DNA of 64,000 nucleotides from Yersinia mollaretii ATCC 43969 (GCF_013282725.1 NZ_CP054043.1:3658001-3722000), one strand, 5' to 3'; shown: positions 29,810 through 39,386, counted from the first letter of the stretch. Notes: generated by a model from the sequence alone, not told the origin. Made by a program: numbers and translations.

Positions 29810-30598
29810 TTAACGAATAATGCCCCTTGCTGAGCGGGAAAAGAAAGGCTTATAAGCGTGCAAAATTTGCCACTCTTTCGCGAGAAGCTCAATTTCAATA
29901 TTGACGTCTGCCACCTGCTTACCGGCATGATAAATAAGCTGATACGCGTTTTTAACCGCTAGCCCATCGCGGCTTTCCAGCCAATCAAGCCCAATGGCTA
30001 AATCCCTGACTCCCACCGGCGCAGCACGATTACCTTCAGCAATAACATAAGGAGGGATGTCTTGCACAACACAGGAACCCGTGTTGACTAGTGCATGAGT
30101 ACCAATGACACAAAACTGATGTACAGCACTTGCTGCGCCAATAATGGCGGAATCATCGACTTCAACGTGCCCTGCTAGCCCCACATTCGACTCTAATAAG
30201 CAATTATTACCAATTACGCAGTCATGACCAATATGCACATGACTCATCAGATTATTATCATCACCAATACGTGTAATACCGATCCCTTGTACTGTACCGC
30301 GATGAATGGTGACATTTTGCTGAATCAAATTGCGATCACCAATAATAACCCGAGTCTGTTCACCCTGATATTTAAGATCCTGATTAACCTCACCAATGGA
30401 GGAAAACTGCCCAATATTATTGTCACACCCAAGATCGGTAATACCATTAATGACAATATGTGATTTAAGTACCGTGCCAGAACCAATAGTGACTTGAGCG
30501 CCAATGTGACAAAAGTGACCAATTTGTACATTCGCACCAATCACCGCTCCCTTCTCAATAATTGCAGAAGCAGAAATTATCGCGGTGTTATCAATCAA
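29810..30598 (-). CDS. LpxA-family acyltransferase paralogue with altered substrate residues
   Basis: 262 residues from a TTG start at 30598, which aligns LIDN with MIDK of E. coli LpxA and gives the same length; a GTG at 30628 would add ten residues. The left-handed beta-helix hexapeptide repeats, the IGEVNQDLKYQGE signature, VTIHRGTVQG and the catalytic His125 in HIGHDC are kept. From my recollection of E. coli LpxA, the ruler position Gly173 is Thr here. The sugar-contact motif GVNIEGLKRRGF is replaced by GVRDLAIGLDWL. It stands alone, away from lpxD-fabZ-lpxA-lpxB. It is therefore an acyl-ACP acyltransferase relative with likely changed acyl length or sugar; the precise reaction is unknown. 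Confidence 0.85.
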   Translation of the reverse strand: MIDNTAIISASAIIEKGAVIGANVQIGHFCHIGAQVTIGSGTVLKSHIVINGITDLGCDNNIGQFSSIGEVNQDLKYQGEQTRVIIGDRNLIQQNVTIHRGTVQGIGITRIGDDNNLMSHVHIGHDCVIGNNCLLESNVGLAGHVEVDDSAIIGAASAVHQFCVIGTHALVNTGSCVVQDIPPYVIAEGNRAAPVGVRDLAIGLDWLESRDGLAVKNAYQLIYHAGKQVADVNIEIELLAKEWQILHAYKPFFSRSARGIIR

Positions 30599-30719
30599 GC
30601 TATTTAACTCTCTAGATAGAGGACTCACTTTACAACTTTGTGGGTAACTTTAGCGTCAACTAGGGACTAATCCATCCGTTGGTTTAATCAGATTTGCAGA
30701 TAAAAAAGATCACACAACT

Positions 30720-30745
30720 AAAAAAGGCCACCCTATAGGCAGCCT
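30720..30745 (-). terminator. Terminator of the small secreted protein gene
   Basis: On the minus strand the arms AGGCTGCC and GGTGGCCT pair with two wobbles across a TATAG loop and are followed by T6. It is 25 bases beyond the stop at 30770. Confidence 0.7.
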
Positions 30746-30769
30746 CATCTCAATCTGATGATAAGCGGA

Positions 30770-31126
30770 TTAAGCTTTGGTATGCGTACAAATGTACTGG
30801 TTAGCCTGCTCACCATCGACAACAGCCAGACGAATAGGCAATGCTGAGATATTAAGGGACGCAATGACTTGATCCTGACTATTGGCTTTCTGGAAAATTA
30901 ATGACTCACCCTGACCTTCCGGATTTACCTTCACGAACTGAAACACAGACTTATCAATGGTCAATTGTTGATTCGGGCCATCCAACACGGCGGAAAGATG
31001 GCTACCCTCTTTCAATTGACAATCAAGGTTAATTAATGACGTCCCATCTGCCAGAGCCTGCTGCGAAACGCTACCTAAAGTAGCGGAGATGCCGATGATG
31101 ACAGCGGCTAACGTTGAATATTTCAT
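30770..31126 (-). CDS. Small secreted protein of unknown function
   Basis: 118 residues, not recognised as a named family. A Sec signal peptide covers about residues 1-26 with a likely cut after ALA. The mature part has two cysteines, in NLDCQL and QYICTHT, which could form a disulfide in the periplasm. The rest is beta-rich, polar sequence. It has its own terminator and lies between ycgN and the LpxA paralogue, all on the same strand but with gaps that argue against one operon. A periplasmic location is inferred from the signal peptide only. Confidence 0.8.
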   Translation of the reverse strand: MKYSTLAAVIIGISATLGSVSQQALADGTSLINLDCQLKEGSHLSAVLDGPNQQLTIDKSVFQFVKVNPEGQGESLIFQKANSQDQVIASLNISALPIRLAVVDGEQANQYICTHTKA

Positions 31127-31192
31127 TTTATTTAGTTTCTTGGTTAAATTTCGGCGTTAGTATGCCATATCTGGCCTATCAACAGGTACGTG

Positions 31193-31639
31193 TTATCTGG
31201 CCCACTGAGGCTTATTCAGAATATGGTCTTGCCAGTCGATCACTTCACTTTCGTGAACCGCAATATGGCGCACTGAGATCCGTTCGCCATGCATAGCGGA
31301 TTTTGACTTCGTTAATAGCGGATGCCATTGGGGTAAGCCACGGCCTTCGCCAATGAGTCGGTAGGCGCAAGTAGGCGGCAACCAATCAAAAGTGACCAGA
31401 TTTTCGCGGGTTAACTTGATGCAATCCTCTTCCAATTCAAAGCGGTGCTCATAGTTACGACACTGGCAGGTTTTAATGTTGAGCTGATCGCAGGCCACAT
31501 TGGTGAAGTAGATTTCATCAGTGTCCTCATCAATCAGTTTGTTCAAACAGCATTGGCCGCAACCGTCGCACAGTGATTCCCATTCACTATCTGACATCTC
31601 AGCGAGTGTTTTTTGTTGCCAAAAAGGAAGTTGTGACAT
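31193..31639 (-). CDS. ycgN: UPF0260 cysteine-cluster protein YcgN
   Basis: 148 residues from MSQLPFW (31639). It carries the conserved cluster CDGCGQCC near residue 24, then [15 protein letters not shown] near 50, the pattern of a probable zinc or Fe-S binding protein (YkgJ-like). The C-terminal [12 protein letters not shown] and [10 protein letters not shown] match E. coli YcgN. The biochemical role is unknown. It forms a conserved run with ycgM and ycgL next to min. Confidence 0.92.
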   Translation of the reverse strand: MSQLPFWQQKTLAEMSDSEWESLCDGCGQCCLNKLIDEDTDEIYFTNVACDQLNIKTCQCRNYEHRFELEEDCIKLTRENLVTFDWLPPTCAYRLIGEGRGLPQWHPLLTKSKSAMHGERISVRHIAVHESEVIDWQDHILNKPQWAR

Positions 31640-31701
31640 ATGGGTATCCGGTGTGAACAAATGAGCGGGTCGTTATAGACGTTTTAGCGGCCAGATGCAA
31701 G

Positions 31702-31736
31702 CCCTGCCGCCCAGTCCAAAGGCATAAGCGGCAGGG
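31702..31736. repeat. Hairpin between ycgM and ycgN
   Basis: The nine-base arms CCCTGCCGC and GCGGCAGGG enclose a 17-base loop. On the plus strand a T-rich tract follows, but the genes run on the minus strand, so its terminator role is uncertain. Confidence 0.55.
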
Positions 31737-31742
31737 ATTTTC

Positions 31743-32399
31743 TTAGATTATGCGGGTGTTCAATGTCTTGCCATTGAGCATTATTTTAAGCATGTCACCC
31801 GACTTCATCGGCCCCACCCCTTGTGGGGTACCCGTCAGAATAATATCGCCAGCCCGTAAGGTAAAGAAGCGGCTGATATAACTTATCAGCGGAATAATAG
31901 GGGTAATCATATCGCGTGTATTACCCTGCTGACGAATTTCATCATTAATTGTCAGGGATAAATCGGCCTGTTGCGCATCGCCAAACTCAGCTACCGGTAT
32001 AAAACCGGAGATCGGGCAAGAGCCATCAAAGGCTTTGGATTTCTCCCACGGCTGCCCCGCCTTCTTCAGACCCGCTTGCAGTTCACGCAGTGTTAAATCT
32101 AACGCCACACCATAACCTGCAATTGCACGGGCCACTCTATCTTCACTGGCTTGTTTTAACGGCGTACCGATCAAAACAGCCAATTCTACTTCGTGGTGCA
32201 CAGCACCGAAATCTTTGGGGATCGACACCGGTTGGCGAATATCACATAACGCCGTTTCAGGTTTGATAAACAGAACCGGTTCAACTGGGGCTGCACTCCC
32301 CATCTCTTTAATATGTTCGGCATAGTTACTGCCTACGCAAACCACTTTATTCACTGGAAAATCCAGCAAAGCCCCTTGCCAGTCTCTATGTTGATACAT
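31743..32399 (-). CDS. ycgM: Fumarylacetoacetate hydrolase family protein YcgM
   Basis: 218 residues from the ATG at 32399, which is preceded by AGGAGAGG; longer frames have no such site. It shows an FAH-family fold with metal-ligand motifs VHHEVELAVLIG near 67 and a C-terminal ILTGTPQGVGPMKSGD. Relatives hydrolyse acylpyruvates or decarboxylate oxaloacetate. The exact substrate is not determinable here. Confidence 0.92.
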   Translation of the reverse strand: MYQHRDWQGALLDFPVNKVVCVGSNYAEHIKEMGSAAPVEPVLFIKPETALCDIRQPVSIPKDFGAVHHEVELAVLIGTPLKQASEDRVARAIAGYGVALDLTLRELQAGLKKAGQPWEKSKAFDGSCPISGFIPVAEFGDAQQADLSLTINDEIRQQGNTRDMITPIIPLISYISRFFTLRAGDIILTGTPQGVGPMKSGDMLKIMLNGKTLNTRII

Positions 32400-32592
32400 A
32401 CTGCCTCTCCTGAATTTACATCCTGATAGACTCGACACCGCAGTCAAACGACTATGGCATAGAGAGACTATCACGCCAACTCAATATTGAAGTCTGCCCG
32501 CAATTTCGCTTATGGCCTCATCCCACACCACGCCCCCTCCTCAACAGAGGGATAACCCACTGACGAGGAAGGTGAAAGTCTTAATCCTGAGA

Positions 32593-32865
32593 TTATATTT
32601 TAGTTTCGCCTAAATGCATTTTCAGCAAACTCTCTGGCGGCGGCGGGACTTGCAGATAAAAACCCTGATCAACAAGTGCACTTTTCACTTTATCGATATC
32701 GGCGGTCGCTAAGGTTTTACGGCTGTTTAATGCCAGTTGCATAGCGAATTGAGGTTTGCCAAAGCTAGCAAGCAGCTCAGCAGGCACTCGCGAAAAATCA
32801 TCTTTCTTTTCAATATAGAGGTAGGTCTGATCCCGTTTCGGGCTTCTATAAATAGCACAAAGCAT
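32593..32865 (-). CDS. ycgL: YcgL domain protein
   Basis: 90 residues from [18 protein letters not shown] (32865). The conserved KKDDFSRVP and [11 protein letters not shown] segments define the YcgL family, whose function is unknown. It is divergent from minC, as in E. coli. Confidence 0.9.
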   Translation of the reverse strand: MLCAIYRSPKRDQTYLYIEKKDDFSRVPAELLASFGKPQFAMQLALNSRKTLATADIDKVKSALVDQGFYLQVPPPPESLLKMHLGETKI

Positions 32866-33394
32866 GTTCTGGACTCTATTGATCGAATTCGATAGTAAAA
32901 ATGTATGGTAGCCGAAAATTATAACATGCCAAGCATGTATCACACTCTCGCGATATCAGGATGTACAGATGGCTAAGTGAGACTTCTCCGAAATAACAGC
33001 GGGAGTATTTCACGGAACCGATAATAATGATGAGCTATTACTGTATTTTATAAAAAAACAGGTCACATGATAAAAAAATCACCACATTTGATAAAAATAA
33101 CGAATTTTACAGACGCAGTAAAATCCGTGCTAAGTGAATTTAATTGTTGAAAAAATACACAAATCAAGAATGGCAGTGATATCAGCCAAATATAGGCCGC
33201 TCAGGGCTAGCGAATAAGCAGAAGTTATGCTGTAATTTCTTGTCTGATTGGTGTCATTGTGACCTTAAGATTTCAATATATTGATACGGATAGATTTATT
33301 TTTATATTACCTATAACATGCTTGGGAACATCAGAATATTGTACCCCGAATGATATTCTGGGGATTAAACGTAGCTGAAACTGAGTCAGGATAG
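32866..33394. other. Divergent ycgL-minC intergenic region
   Basis: 529 AT-rich bases without a convincing gene. A candidate min promoter is at 33281-33308. A perfect eight-base inverted repeat, CAGAATAT (33332-33339) and ATATTCTG (33353-33360), lies just before minC in the probable leader. Confidence 0.6.
33281..33308 (+). promoter_or_regulatory. Candidate minCDE promoter
   Basis: A -35-like TTGATA (33281-33286) and a -10-like TATATT (33303-33308) are spaced by 16 bases. They are 87 bases upstream of minC. Assigned by consensus match only. Confidence 0.45.
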
Positions 33395-34081
33395 ATGTCA
33401 CAATCGCCAATTGAGTTAAAAGGCAGTAGTTTTACCCTTTCGGTCATTCATTTACATGATTCACGACCGGAGGTAATCCGTCAGGCATTACAGGAAAAAG
33501 TGGATCAAGCTCCCGCTTTCCTGAAAAACGCCCCTGTTGTGATTAACGTTGCAACGTTACCTAACGGTGCTAACTGGAAAGATCTCCAACAGGCTGTCAC
33601 CTCAGCGGGTCTGCGTATTGTTGGCATCAGTGGTTGTCAGGATGAGCGTCAAAAACGGGCGATAGCACGAGCAGGCTTACCGTTACTGAGTGAGGGAAAA
33701 GGCCAGAAAATGGCACCCGAACCGGTGATCAGCCCGCCAGAAAACGTTCCGACTAAGACTCGAATCATCAACGCGCCTGTCCGTTCTGGCCAACAGATTT
33801 ATGCTCGTAATTGCGATTTGATTGTTATCAGCAGCGTCAGTGCCGGTGCTGAATTAATTGCCGACGGCAATATTCATATCTATGGAATGATGCGAGGCCG
33901 TGCGCTAGCAGGTGCATCCGGTGATGCCCAATGCCAGATTTTTTGCACGCATCTGGGTGCTGAACTAGTCTCTATCGCAGGGCAGTACTGGTTGAGTGAT
34001 CAGATTCCGCCTGACTATTTTGGTCAGGCCGCACGTCTGCATCTGCTGGATAACGCACTAACTATACAACCTTTAAATTAA
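33395..34081 (+). CDS. minC: Septum site-determining protein MinC
   Basis: 228 residues. It inhibits FtsZ ring assembly away from midcell, brought to the membrane by MinD. The N-terminal FtsZ-antagonist domain covers about 1-105. A variable linker rich in Pro precedes the C-terminal beta-helix with [17 protein letters not shown] near 130 and [10 protein letters not shown] near 168, the MinD-binding region. AGGA precedes the start. It is the first gene of minCDE. Confidence 0.97.
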   Translation: MSQSPIELKGSSFTLSVIHLHDSRPEVIRQALQEKVDQAPAFLKNAPVVINVATLPNGANWKDLQQAVTSAGLRIVGISGCQDERQKRAIARAGLPLLSEGKGQKMAPEPVISPPENVPTKTRIINAPVRSGQQIYARNCDLIVISSVSAGAELIADGNIHIYGMMRGRALAGASGDAQCQIFCTHLGAELVSIAGQYWLSDQIPPDYFGQAARLHLLDNALTIQPLN

Positions 34082-34106
34082 GCCCTTTTGACAAGGAATC
34101 CATTTC

Positions 34107-34919
34107 ATGGCACGCATTATTGTTGTTACATCGGGTAAAGGGGGCGTTGGCAAGACCACATCAAGCGCGGCTATTGCAACCGGCTTGGCCCAAAAAGGTA
34201 AAAAAACCGTGGTTATCGATTTCGATATCGGCCTACGGAACCTAGATTTGATTATGGGATGTGAGCGCCGGGTCGTTTATGATTTTGTTAATGTGATTCA
34301 AGGTGATGCCACTTTGAACCAAGCACTAATAAAAGATAAGCGCACAGATAATCTGTATATCCTGCCCGCCTCTCAGACCCGAGACAAAGACGCCCTGACC
34401 AAAGAGGGTGTTGAAAAGATTTTGAACGATCTTGGCGAAATGAATTTCGAGTTCGTGGTGTGTGACTCCCCTGCTGGCATCGAAAGCGGCGCTTTGATGG
34501 CACTCTATTTTGCCGACGAAGCCGTCATCACCACAAACCCTGAAGTCTCTTCAGTTCGTGACTCAGACCGTATCCTCGGGATTCTGTCATCCAAGTCACG
34601 TCGTGCCGAGAATGGTCAAGATCCGATTAAAGAACATCTGCTGTTGACCCGCTACAACCCAGGGCGAGTTAATCGCGGCGATATGCTTAGCATGGAAGAT
34701 GTCCTCGACATTCTGAGGATCCCATTGGTTGGCGTTATACCAGAAGACCAGTCTGTATTGCGTGCCTCGAACCAAGGCGAGCCTGTGATTCTGGACAAAG
34801 AGTCAGATGCTGGTAAAGCTTATGACGATACCGTTGACCGTTTGCTAGGAGAAGAACGCCCCTTCCGCTTCATCGAAGAAGAGAAGAAGGGCTTCCTGAA
34901 ACGCCTTTTTGGGGGATAA
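34107..34919 (+). CDS. minD: Septum site-determining ATPase MinD
   Basis: 270 residues. The deviant Walker A SGKGGVGKTTSS begins near residue 9, switch I DFDIGLRNLDL near 38, and the CDSPAGIESGA Walker B-type motif near 118. The C-terminal amphipathic helix EEKKGFLKRLFGG targets the membrane. ATP-bound MinD recruits MinC, and MinE stimulates hydrolysis to make the pole-to-pole oscillation. Confidence 0.98.
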   Translation: MARIIVVTSGKGGVGKTTSSAAIATGLAQKGKKTVVIDFDIGLRNLDLIMGCERRVVYDFVNVIQGDATLNQALIKDKRTDNLYILPASQTRDKDALTKEGVEKILNDLGEMNFEFVVCDSPAGIESGALMALYFADEAVITTNPEVSSVRDSDRILGILSSKSRRAENGQDPIKEHLLLTRYNPGRVNRGDMLSMEDVLDILRIPLVGVIPEDQSVLRASNQGEPVILDKESDAGKAYDDTVDRLLGEERPFRFIEEEKKGFLKRLFGG

Positions 34920-34922
34920 ACC

Positions 34923-35192
34923 ATGGCTTTGTTAGACTTTTTTCTGTCCCGCAAAAAACCGACAGCCAATATAGCCAAGGAACGGCTGCAAATTATCGTC
35001 GCTGAACGTCGTCGTGGGGACAGTGCGCCCCATTATTTGCCTGACTTAAAACGCGATATTTTGGCGGTTATTTGTAAATATATCCAGATCGAACCTGAAA
35101 TGCTGCATGTGCAATTTGAGCAAAAAGGGGATGATATTTCGGTGCTTGAACTTAACGTGACATTACCGGAAACGGAAGAAACGCCTAAATGA
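34923..35192 (+). CDS. minE: Cell division topological specificity factor MinE
   Basis: 89 residues, starting three bases after the minD stop. The N-terminal membrane-targeting segment [11 protein letters not shown] and the MinD-contact helix [16 protein letters not shown] are intact, and the C-terminal dimerisation domain follows. It triggers MinD ATPase activity and sets the division site. Confidence 0.97.
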   Translation: MALLDFFLSRKKPTANIAKERLQIIVAERRRGDSAPHYLPDLKRDILAVICKYIQIEPEMLHVQFEQKGDDISVLELNVTLPETEETPK

Positions 35193-35209
35193 TTTCTTCG
35201 CAATAACTA

Positions 35210-35240
35210 ACCCCTGTATTCATTTACAGGGGTGTTTATT
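35210..35240 (+). terminator. Terminator of minCDE
   Basis: The stem ACCCCTGTA/TACAGGGGT (35210-35233) is followed by GTTTATTT, 17 bases after the minE stop. Confidence 0.8.
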
Positions 35241-35426
35241 TACAGTGTTATTTATTGTGGAAAGTTACCTCCACTCACTGTGTATATAGCCAGCTTTATT
35301 ACCGTAGTTAAATAGACACATCCGCTAAAACAAGAAAATTCCTAGTTTCTATTTCGGTTATTCATAAAATCCTGATGAATTAAAACTGAAATAGCCAGAG
35401 TGAAGTCTCCCCACTCTGAATATCGA

Positions 35427-36548
35427 TTAATACTGCTGTAAAATCTCGGTCAATTCCGCAGATAACAAATCACCACGCCAACCACTTAATAATTCAGGCT
35501 GAGTATCAGATAATTTCAATTTCCAGTGCCAACTGAGTAATTGGTTTATTTGACGACGTGAGGCCAGTAATTCGCTGCTAAGTCCAGAGCGCTCACTGAC
35601 GGACAAAATGAGCGCTTTAATGTCTTTAAACACTTTCTTGTAGCCGGGCTGGTCAATTAAGTTAGCGACTGGTGCTGGGATTTGGTCTTCAGGTACAGCA
35701 TTACCCTCAGCAACCAGTGCCAGCAAGGTTCGGCCATGATAGCGAATCTCCTGTCCACTCAGCCCCAAGGAGTCCAGCTCACCTAGCGAAGTTGGCTGAT
35801 AACGGGCAACTTGCCAGAGGTTCTCTTCCCGCACCACGAAATTCACCGCCAGATCACGCTCACGCGCTTGACGCAAGCGCCATGCTGCCAGCTTCTGTAA
35901 ACATGCCAACTGACGCCCGCGTAACTGCCAGGCGTTGGTGATTTCGCGATATGCCAGCTCTGGGTCCAGTGTCTCACTACGACGACGGCACAACAGCTCG
36001 CATTCATCTTTAGCCGCATCCATACGCCCTGCGGCTTCTGTGGCTTCAACTAATTTAGTCGCTAAAGGCAACAGGTAAAACACATCGGCAGCCGCGTAAT
36101 CACACTGTTTTTCACTTAATGGGCGGGCTATCCAATCAGTACGAGATTCGCTTTTATCTAACTCAACCCCTTCAAACTCATTAACCAGCATGGCAAAGCC
36201 ACAAGACAACGATCGTCCTGAAAAGGCGGCCAGTACCTGAGTATCAATCATCGGCGTTGGCATTCTGTCGAAGGCATTTAAGAACACTTCAAGATCTTCG
36301 CTTCCCGCATGCAGATACTTCACCACATTCAAATCTTGCAATAACTCGCGGAAAGGTTGCCACTCGGTGATAGGTAAAGGATCAATCAGTGAGAGTTGTT
36401 CACCGTCATACAGTTGAATCAGGCCCAACTGCGGATAGTAAGTGCGTGTTCTGACAAACTCTGTATCCAGCGCGACATGAGCATGTTTCCGGGCTTGTTC
36501 GCAGACCTGCTGCAATCCATCATTGGTGGTGATCAACTGATAATTCAA
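35427..36548 (-). CDS. rnd: Ribonuclease D
   Basis: 373 residues from a TTG codon at 36548 (TTG AAT TAT CAG), preceded by AAGAGA. The same rare UUG start is known for E. coli rnd, where it limits expression; a 22-codon longer ATG frame would pass through the fadD terminator hairpin. It is a 3'-5' exonuclease of tRNA maturation. The DEDDy residues lie in ALDTEFVRT near 24, HAGSEDLEVF near 79 and CDYAAADVFYLL near 150, followed by HRDC-type helical domains. Confidence 0.94.
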   Translation of the reverse strand: MNYQLITTNDGLQQVCEQARKHAHVALDTEFVRTRTYYPQLGLIQLYDGEQLSLIDPLPITEWQPFRELLQDLNVVKYLHAGSEDLEVFLNAFDRMPTPMIDTQVLAAFSGRSLSCGFAMLVNEFEGVELDKSESRTDWIARPLSEKQCDYAAADVFYLLPLATKLVEATEAAGRMDAAKDECELLCRRRSETLDPELAYREITNAWQLRGRQLACLQKLAAWRLRQARERDLAVNFVVREENLWQVARYQPTSLGELDSLGLSGQEIRYHGRTLLALVAEGNAVPEDQIPAPVANLIDQPGYKKVFKDIKALILSVSERSGLSSELLASRRQINQLLSWHWKLKLSDTQPELLSGWRGDLLSAELTEILQQY

Positions 36549-36614
36549 AACGTCATTCTCTTGGTCATTATACCCGCCCTCTTTCAAGGGACGGATATCG
36601 TCTATGGCAAACAC

Positions 36615-36642
36615 AACAACGCCGGTGATGACCGGCGTTGTT
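36615..36642 (-). terminator. Terminator of fadD
   Basis: A 12-bp perfect stem, AACAACGCCGGT with ACCGGCGTTGTT and a GATG loop, is followed on the minus strand by TGTGTTTG. It lies 27 bases past the fadD stop and between fadD and rnd. Confidence 0.7.
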
Positions 36643-36668
36643 GATAATGATTGGGTGATGCCGTTACG

Positions 36669-38363
36669 TTAAGCCGCGTCTTGATCGCCAGCCTTATTCA
36701 TAACAAGCTCATCACGCAATTCCCTACGTAAAATTTTGCCGACATTCGATTTCGGCAGTTCGTCACGGAACTCTACTATTTTCGGTACTTTATACCCTGT
36801 CAGGTAGCGGCGGCAATGGGTTAGCAGCTCTTCTTGTGTCAGGGTGGTATCTTTTTTCACAACGAACAGTTTCACCGCCTCGCCAGCAACCCCATTAGGT
36901 ACCCCGATGACAGCAGACTCGAGTACTTTTGGATGTAACGCGACCACATCTTCAATCTCATTGGGGTAGACGTTAAAACCTGAAACCAGAATCATGTCCT
37001 TCTTGCGATCAACGATGCGCAAAAAGCCTTGTTCATCGAGAGTGGCGACATCGCCTGTTGCTAGCCAGCCCTCTTTCAGTACTTCATCAGTGGCTTCTGG
37101 CCGCTGCCAATAGCCTAACATAACTTGTGGGCCACGCACCCATAGTTCACCCGGTTCGCCAAATCCAACATCCCGACCCTCATCATCAACCAGCCGCACA
37201 TCCGTTGAAGGCACAGGTAGACCAATGCTGCCACTGTAATGTTTCAAGTCATAAGGGTTACCCGTCACTAACGGCGAACACTCGGTCAGTCCATAACCTT
37301 CCAGCAAGTGCTTGCCGGTGAGTTTTTCCCACCGTTCAGCCACGGCCTTCTGCACCGGCATCCCGCCGCCGACGGACAGGCGCAGCGTAGAGAAATCCAA
37401 CTTGGTAAACTCTTCGTTATTTAACAAGGCGTTAAATAAGGTATTCACCCCTGTCATTGCCGTGAATGGATAATGACTTAGCTCTTTCACCATTCCCGGA
37501 ATATCGCGTGGATTAGTGATCAATAAGCTACGTCCACCCAGCTCAATAAACAGCAGGCAGTTCATAGTTAAAGCAAAGATGTGATAAAGCGGCAGCGCCG
37601 TCACCACCAATTCATGACCGGGTTGCAACAGTGGCGCATAGGCGGCTTTCGCCTGTTCTAAGTTCGACTGCATATTACGGTGGGTCAACATCGCCCCTTT
37701 CGCTACCCCCGTCGTGCCGCCGGTGTACTGTAAAAAGGCCATATCGGTATTGATCACGTCCGGTTTAACATATTGCAGACGGCGACCTTTTTGCAGCGCA
37801 GTACGAAATGAAATGGCGTCAGGCAAATAGTATTTCGGCACCAATCTCTTGATGTATTTCACCACGAAATTCACCAGCGTCCCTTTTGCCGTCGATAACT
37901 GATCGCCCATGCGGGTTAAAATGACGTGCTTGACCTGAGTTTTAAAAACAACTTTTTCCAATGTATGGGCAAAGTTGGAGACAATAACGATTGCCGCAGC
38001 CCCACTATCGTTGAGTTGATGCTCCAACTCTCTGGGGGTATAGAGTGGGTTAACATTCACCACAACCATACCTGCGCGTAAAATGCCAAACAAAGCAATA
38101 GGATATTGCAGCAGATTTGGCATCATTAGCGCAACACGGTCGCCTTTTTGCAACCCCAAACCTTGCTGTAAATAGGCGGCGAAAGCACGGCTGCGCTCTT
38201 CCAACTTACGGAAAGTCATCACCTCGCCCATATTGATAAACGCGGGTTGGTCCGCATAACGCAATGCCGCATTCTCAAACATTTCCACCAAAGAAGAGTA
38301 GCGATCCGGGTCTATCTCTGCGGGGACATCTGCCGGATAACGTTTTAGCCATACTTTTTCCAA
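36669..38363 (-). CDS. fadD: Long-chain-fatty-acid-CoA ligase FadD
   Basis: 564 residues from TTG 38363 ([14 protein letters not shown]), which has AGGAG seven bases upstream; a 15-codon longer ATG frame lacks one. It activates imported fatty acids to acyl-CoA at the inner membrane. The AMP-binding P-loop [14 protein letters not shown] lies near 214, [10 protein letters not shown] near 360, the FACS signature GWLATGDVA near 434 and the terminal [12 protein letters not shown] FadR-type operator is 74 bases upstream. Confidence 0.95.
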   Translation of the reverse strand: MEKVWLKRYPADVPAEIDPDRYSSLVEMFENAALRYADQPAFINMGEVMTFRKLEERSRAFAAYLQQGLGLQKGDRVALMMPNLLQYPIALFGILRAGMVVVNVNPLYTPRELEHQLNDSGAAAIVIVSNFAHTLEKVVFKTQVKHVILTRMGDQLSTAKGTLVNFVVKYIKRLVPKYYLPDAISFRTALQKGRRLQYVKPDVINTDMAFLQYTGGTTGVAKGAMLTHRNMQSNLEQAKAAYAPLLQPGHELVVTALPLYHIFALTMNCLLFIELGGRSLLITNPRDIPGMVKELSHYPFTAMTGVNTLFNALLNNEEFTKLDFSTLRLSVGGGMPVQKAVAERWEKLTGKHLLEGYGLTECSPLVTGNPYDLKHYSGSIGLPVPSTDVRLVDDEGRDVGFGEPGELWVRGPQVMLGYWQRPEATDEVLKEGWLATGDVATLDEQGFLRIVDRKKDMILVSGFNVYPNEIEDVVALHPKVLESAVIGVPNGVAGEAVKLFVVKKDTTLTQEELLTHCRRYLTGYKVPKIVEFRDELPKSNVGKILRRELRDELVMNKAGDQDAA

Positions 38364-38436
38364 GGTAGTACTCCTGAAATTGTTATTGGTCACTAAGATA
38401 AGACGCAAATTTACACCAGAACTTTAACAATATTTT

Positions 38437-38453
38437 AACTCAGCGTACCAGTT
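38437..38453. promoter_or_regulatory. FadR operator upstream of fadD
   Basis: On the minus strand the site reads AACTGGTACGCTGAGTT, which agrees with the E. coli fadD O1 site, as I recall it, at 14 of 17 positions. It also keeps the consensus halves AACTGGT and AGTT. FadR bound here would repress fadD until acyl-CoA accumulates. Confidence 0.65.
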
Positions 38454-38647
38454 TGCTTTTAAACAATTTTAAGGTTGAGAGATACATCACTATTTTCTGG
38501 TACCGAGATCCCGAAAATAGCCAAGGCAGCCAATGCTATTCAACAAAACACAACAAAATCAAATTGTTATAAATTACCCATCATGTTAAATATGATAACT
38601 ATTTGATTATATAATCTTTTGCCGCTTAATCGCTGTAAAACAGAGAT

Positions 38648-38674
38648 AAAAAAAGGCGCTAAATTCAGCGCCTT
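38648..38674 (-). terminator. Terminator of yeaY
   Basis: The minus-strand stem AAGGCGCT/AGCGCCTT with a six-base loop is followed by T7, 35 bases after the yeaY stop. Confidence 0.88.
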
Positions 38675-38708
38675 CTCCTAATGATGTTACTGCTAACACA
38701 ACAACAAG

Positions 38709-39311
38709 TTACTCAGTGACAATGGTTTGTACCGGTGCGGGTCCAGGGCCATACCAACCCCAGCCCGGCCCCCACATTTCAGGGTGCCGATACCCCCACG
38801 GCCCCATCGTTGGTGGCAGCATCACTTGCTGTTCAAGATGCCATCGTTTGTAGCCAGTGGCATTCATCACCACAAAGGTATACGGCGTCATGCCAATTTT
38901 ACCGGCTTCAACGCCAGTAATTGGCCCGACGACGGTGACAAGATGCCCTCGGAAATCAACTGGCTCGAGGAAACCATTCACGTAGGCAATCACCCGCCCC
39001 TGTGAGGGTTCGCCCAATATCGGTCTAGCACCCGAATCTAATGGGACGCTGGCAATCTCAAGGCGGGTGCGGTGCGGTTCGTTGGTCACATTAATCACTG
39101 TGCCGCCGAAACGCGCCTCCTGACCGATAAATACCTGTGGTGAGGTTCTGACAAGATTAAGATTTTGTTGCGGCGTCGCGGTGGTGCCCTGAATCGCAGG
39201 GGGGATCGTCACGCAACCGGAAAGTAACAAAACCCCCAAACTCAGCCAACCCAACATCCATTTACGGTTTTTATGATTTGTCGATTGAGCTATTGACGTT
39301 TTAATCGCCAT
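38709..39311 (-). CDS. yeaY: Slp-family outer-membrane lipoprotein YeaY
   Basis: 200 residues. An N-terminal lipoprotein signal has the lipobox LLSGC near residue 33, with an 18-residue polar extension before it; a start at the internal Met19 is an alternative. The Slp/YeaY domain follows, with [17 protein letters not shown] near 60. The C-terminus is rich in Gly, Pro and Trp ([14 protein letters not shown]), a feature of some Slp proteins. Its function in the outer membrane is unknown. It has its own strong terminator. Confidence 0.9.
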   Translation of the reverse strand: MAIKTSIAQSTNHKNRKWMLGWLSLGVLLLSGCVTIPPAIQGTTATPQQNLNLVRTSPQVFIGQEARFGGTVINVTNEPHRTRLEIASVPLDSGARPILGEPSQGRVIAYVNGFLEPVDFRGHLVTVVGPITGVEAGKIGMTPYTFVVMNATGYKRWHLEQQVMLPPTMGPWGYRHPEMWGPGWGWYGPGPAPVQTIVTE

Positions 39312-39386
39312 CGTCTGTTACCCCTTATTATCTCTTTCGTTGTCCTGATATTTTAGACTCTAATTTCAATAACAAGTTGCTAAGTG

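Larger units (their letters stand above)
38364..38708. other. fadD-yeaY intergenic region
   Basis: 345 bases holding the fadD promoter with its FadR-like box (38437-38453) and the yeaY terminator (38648-38674). AT-rich between them, with no gene seen. Confidence 0.6.
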
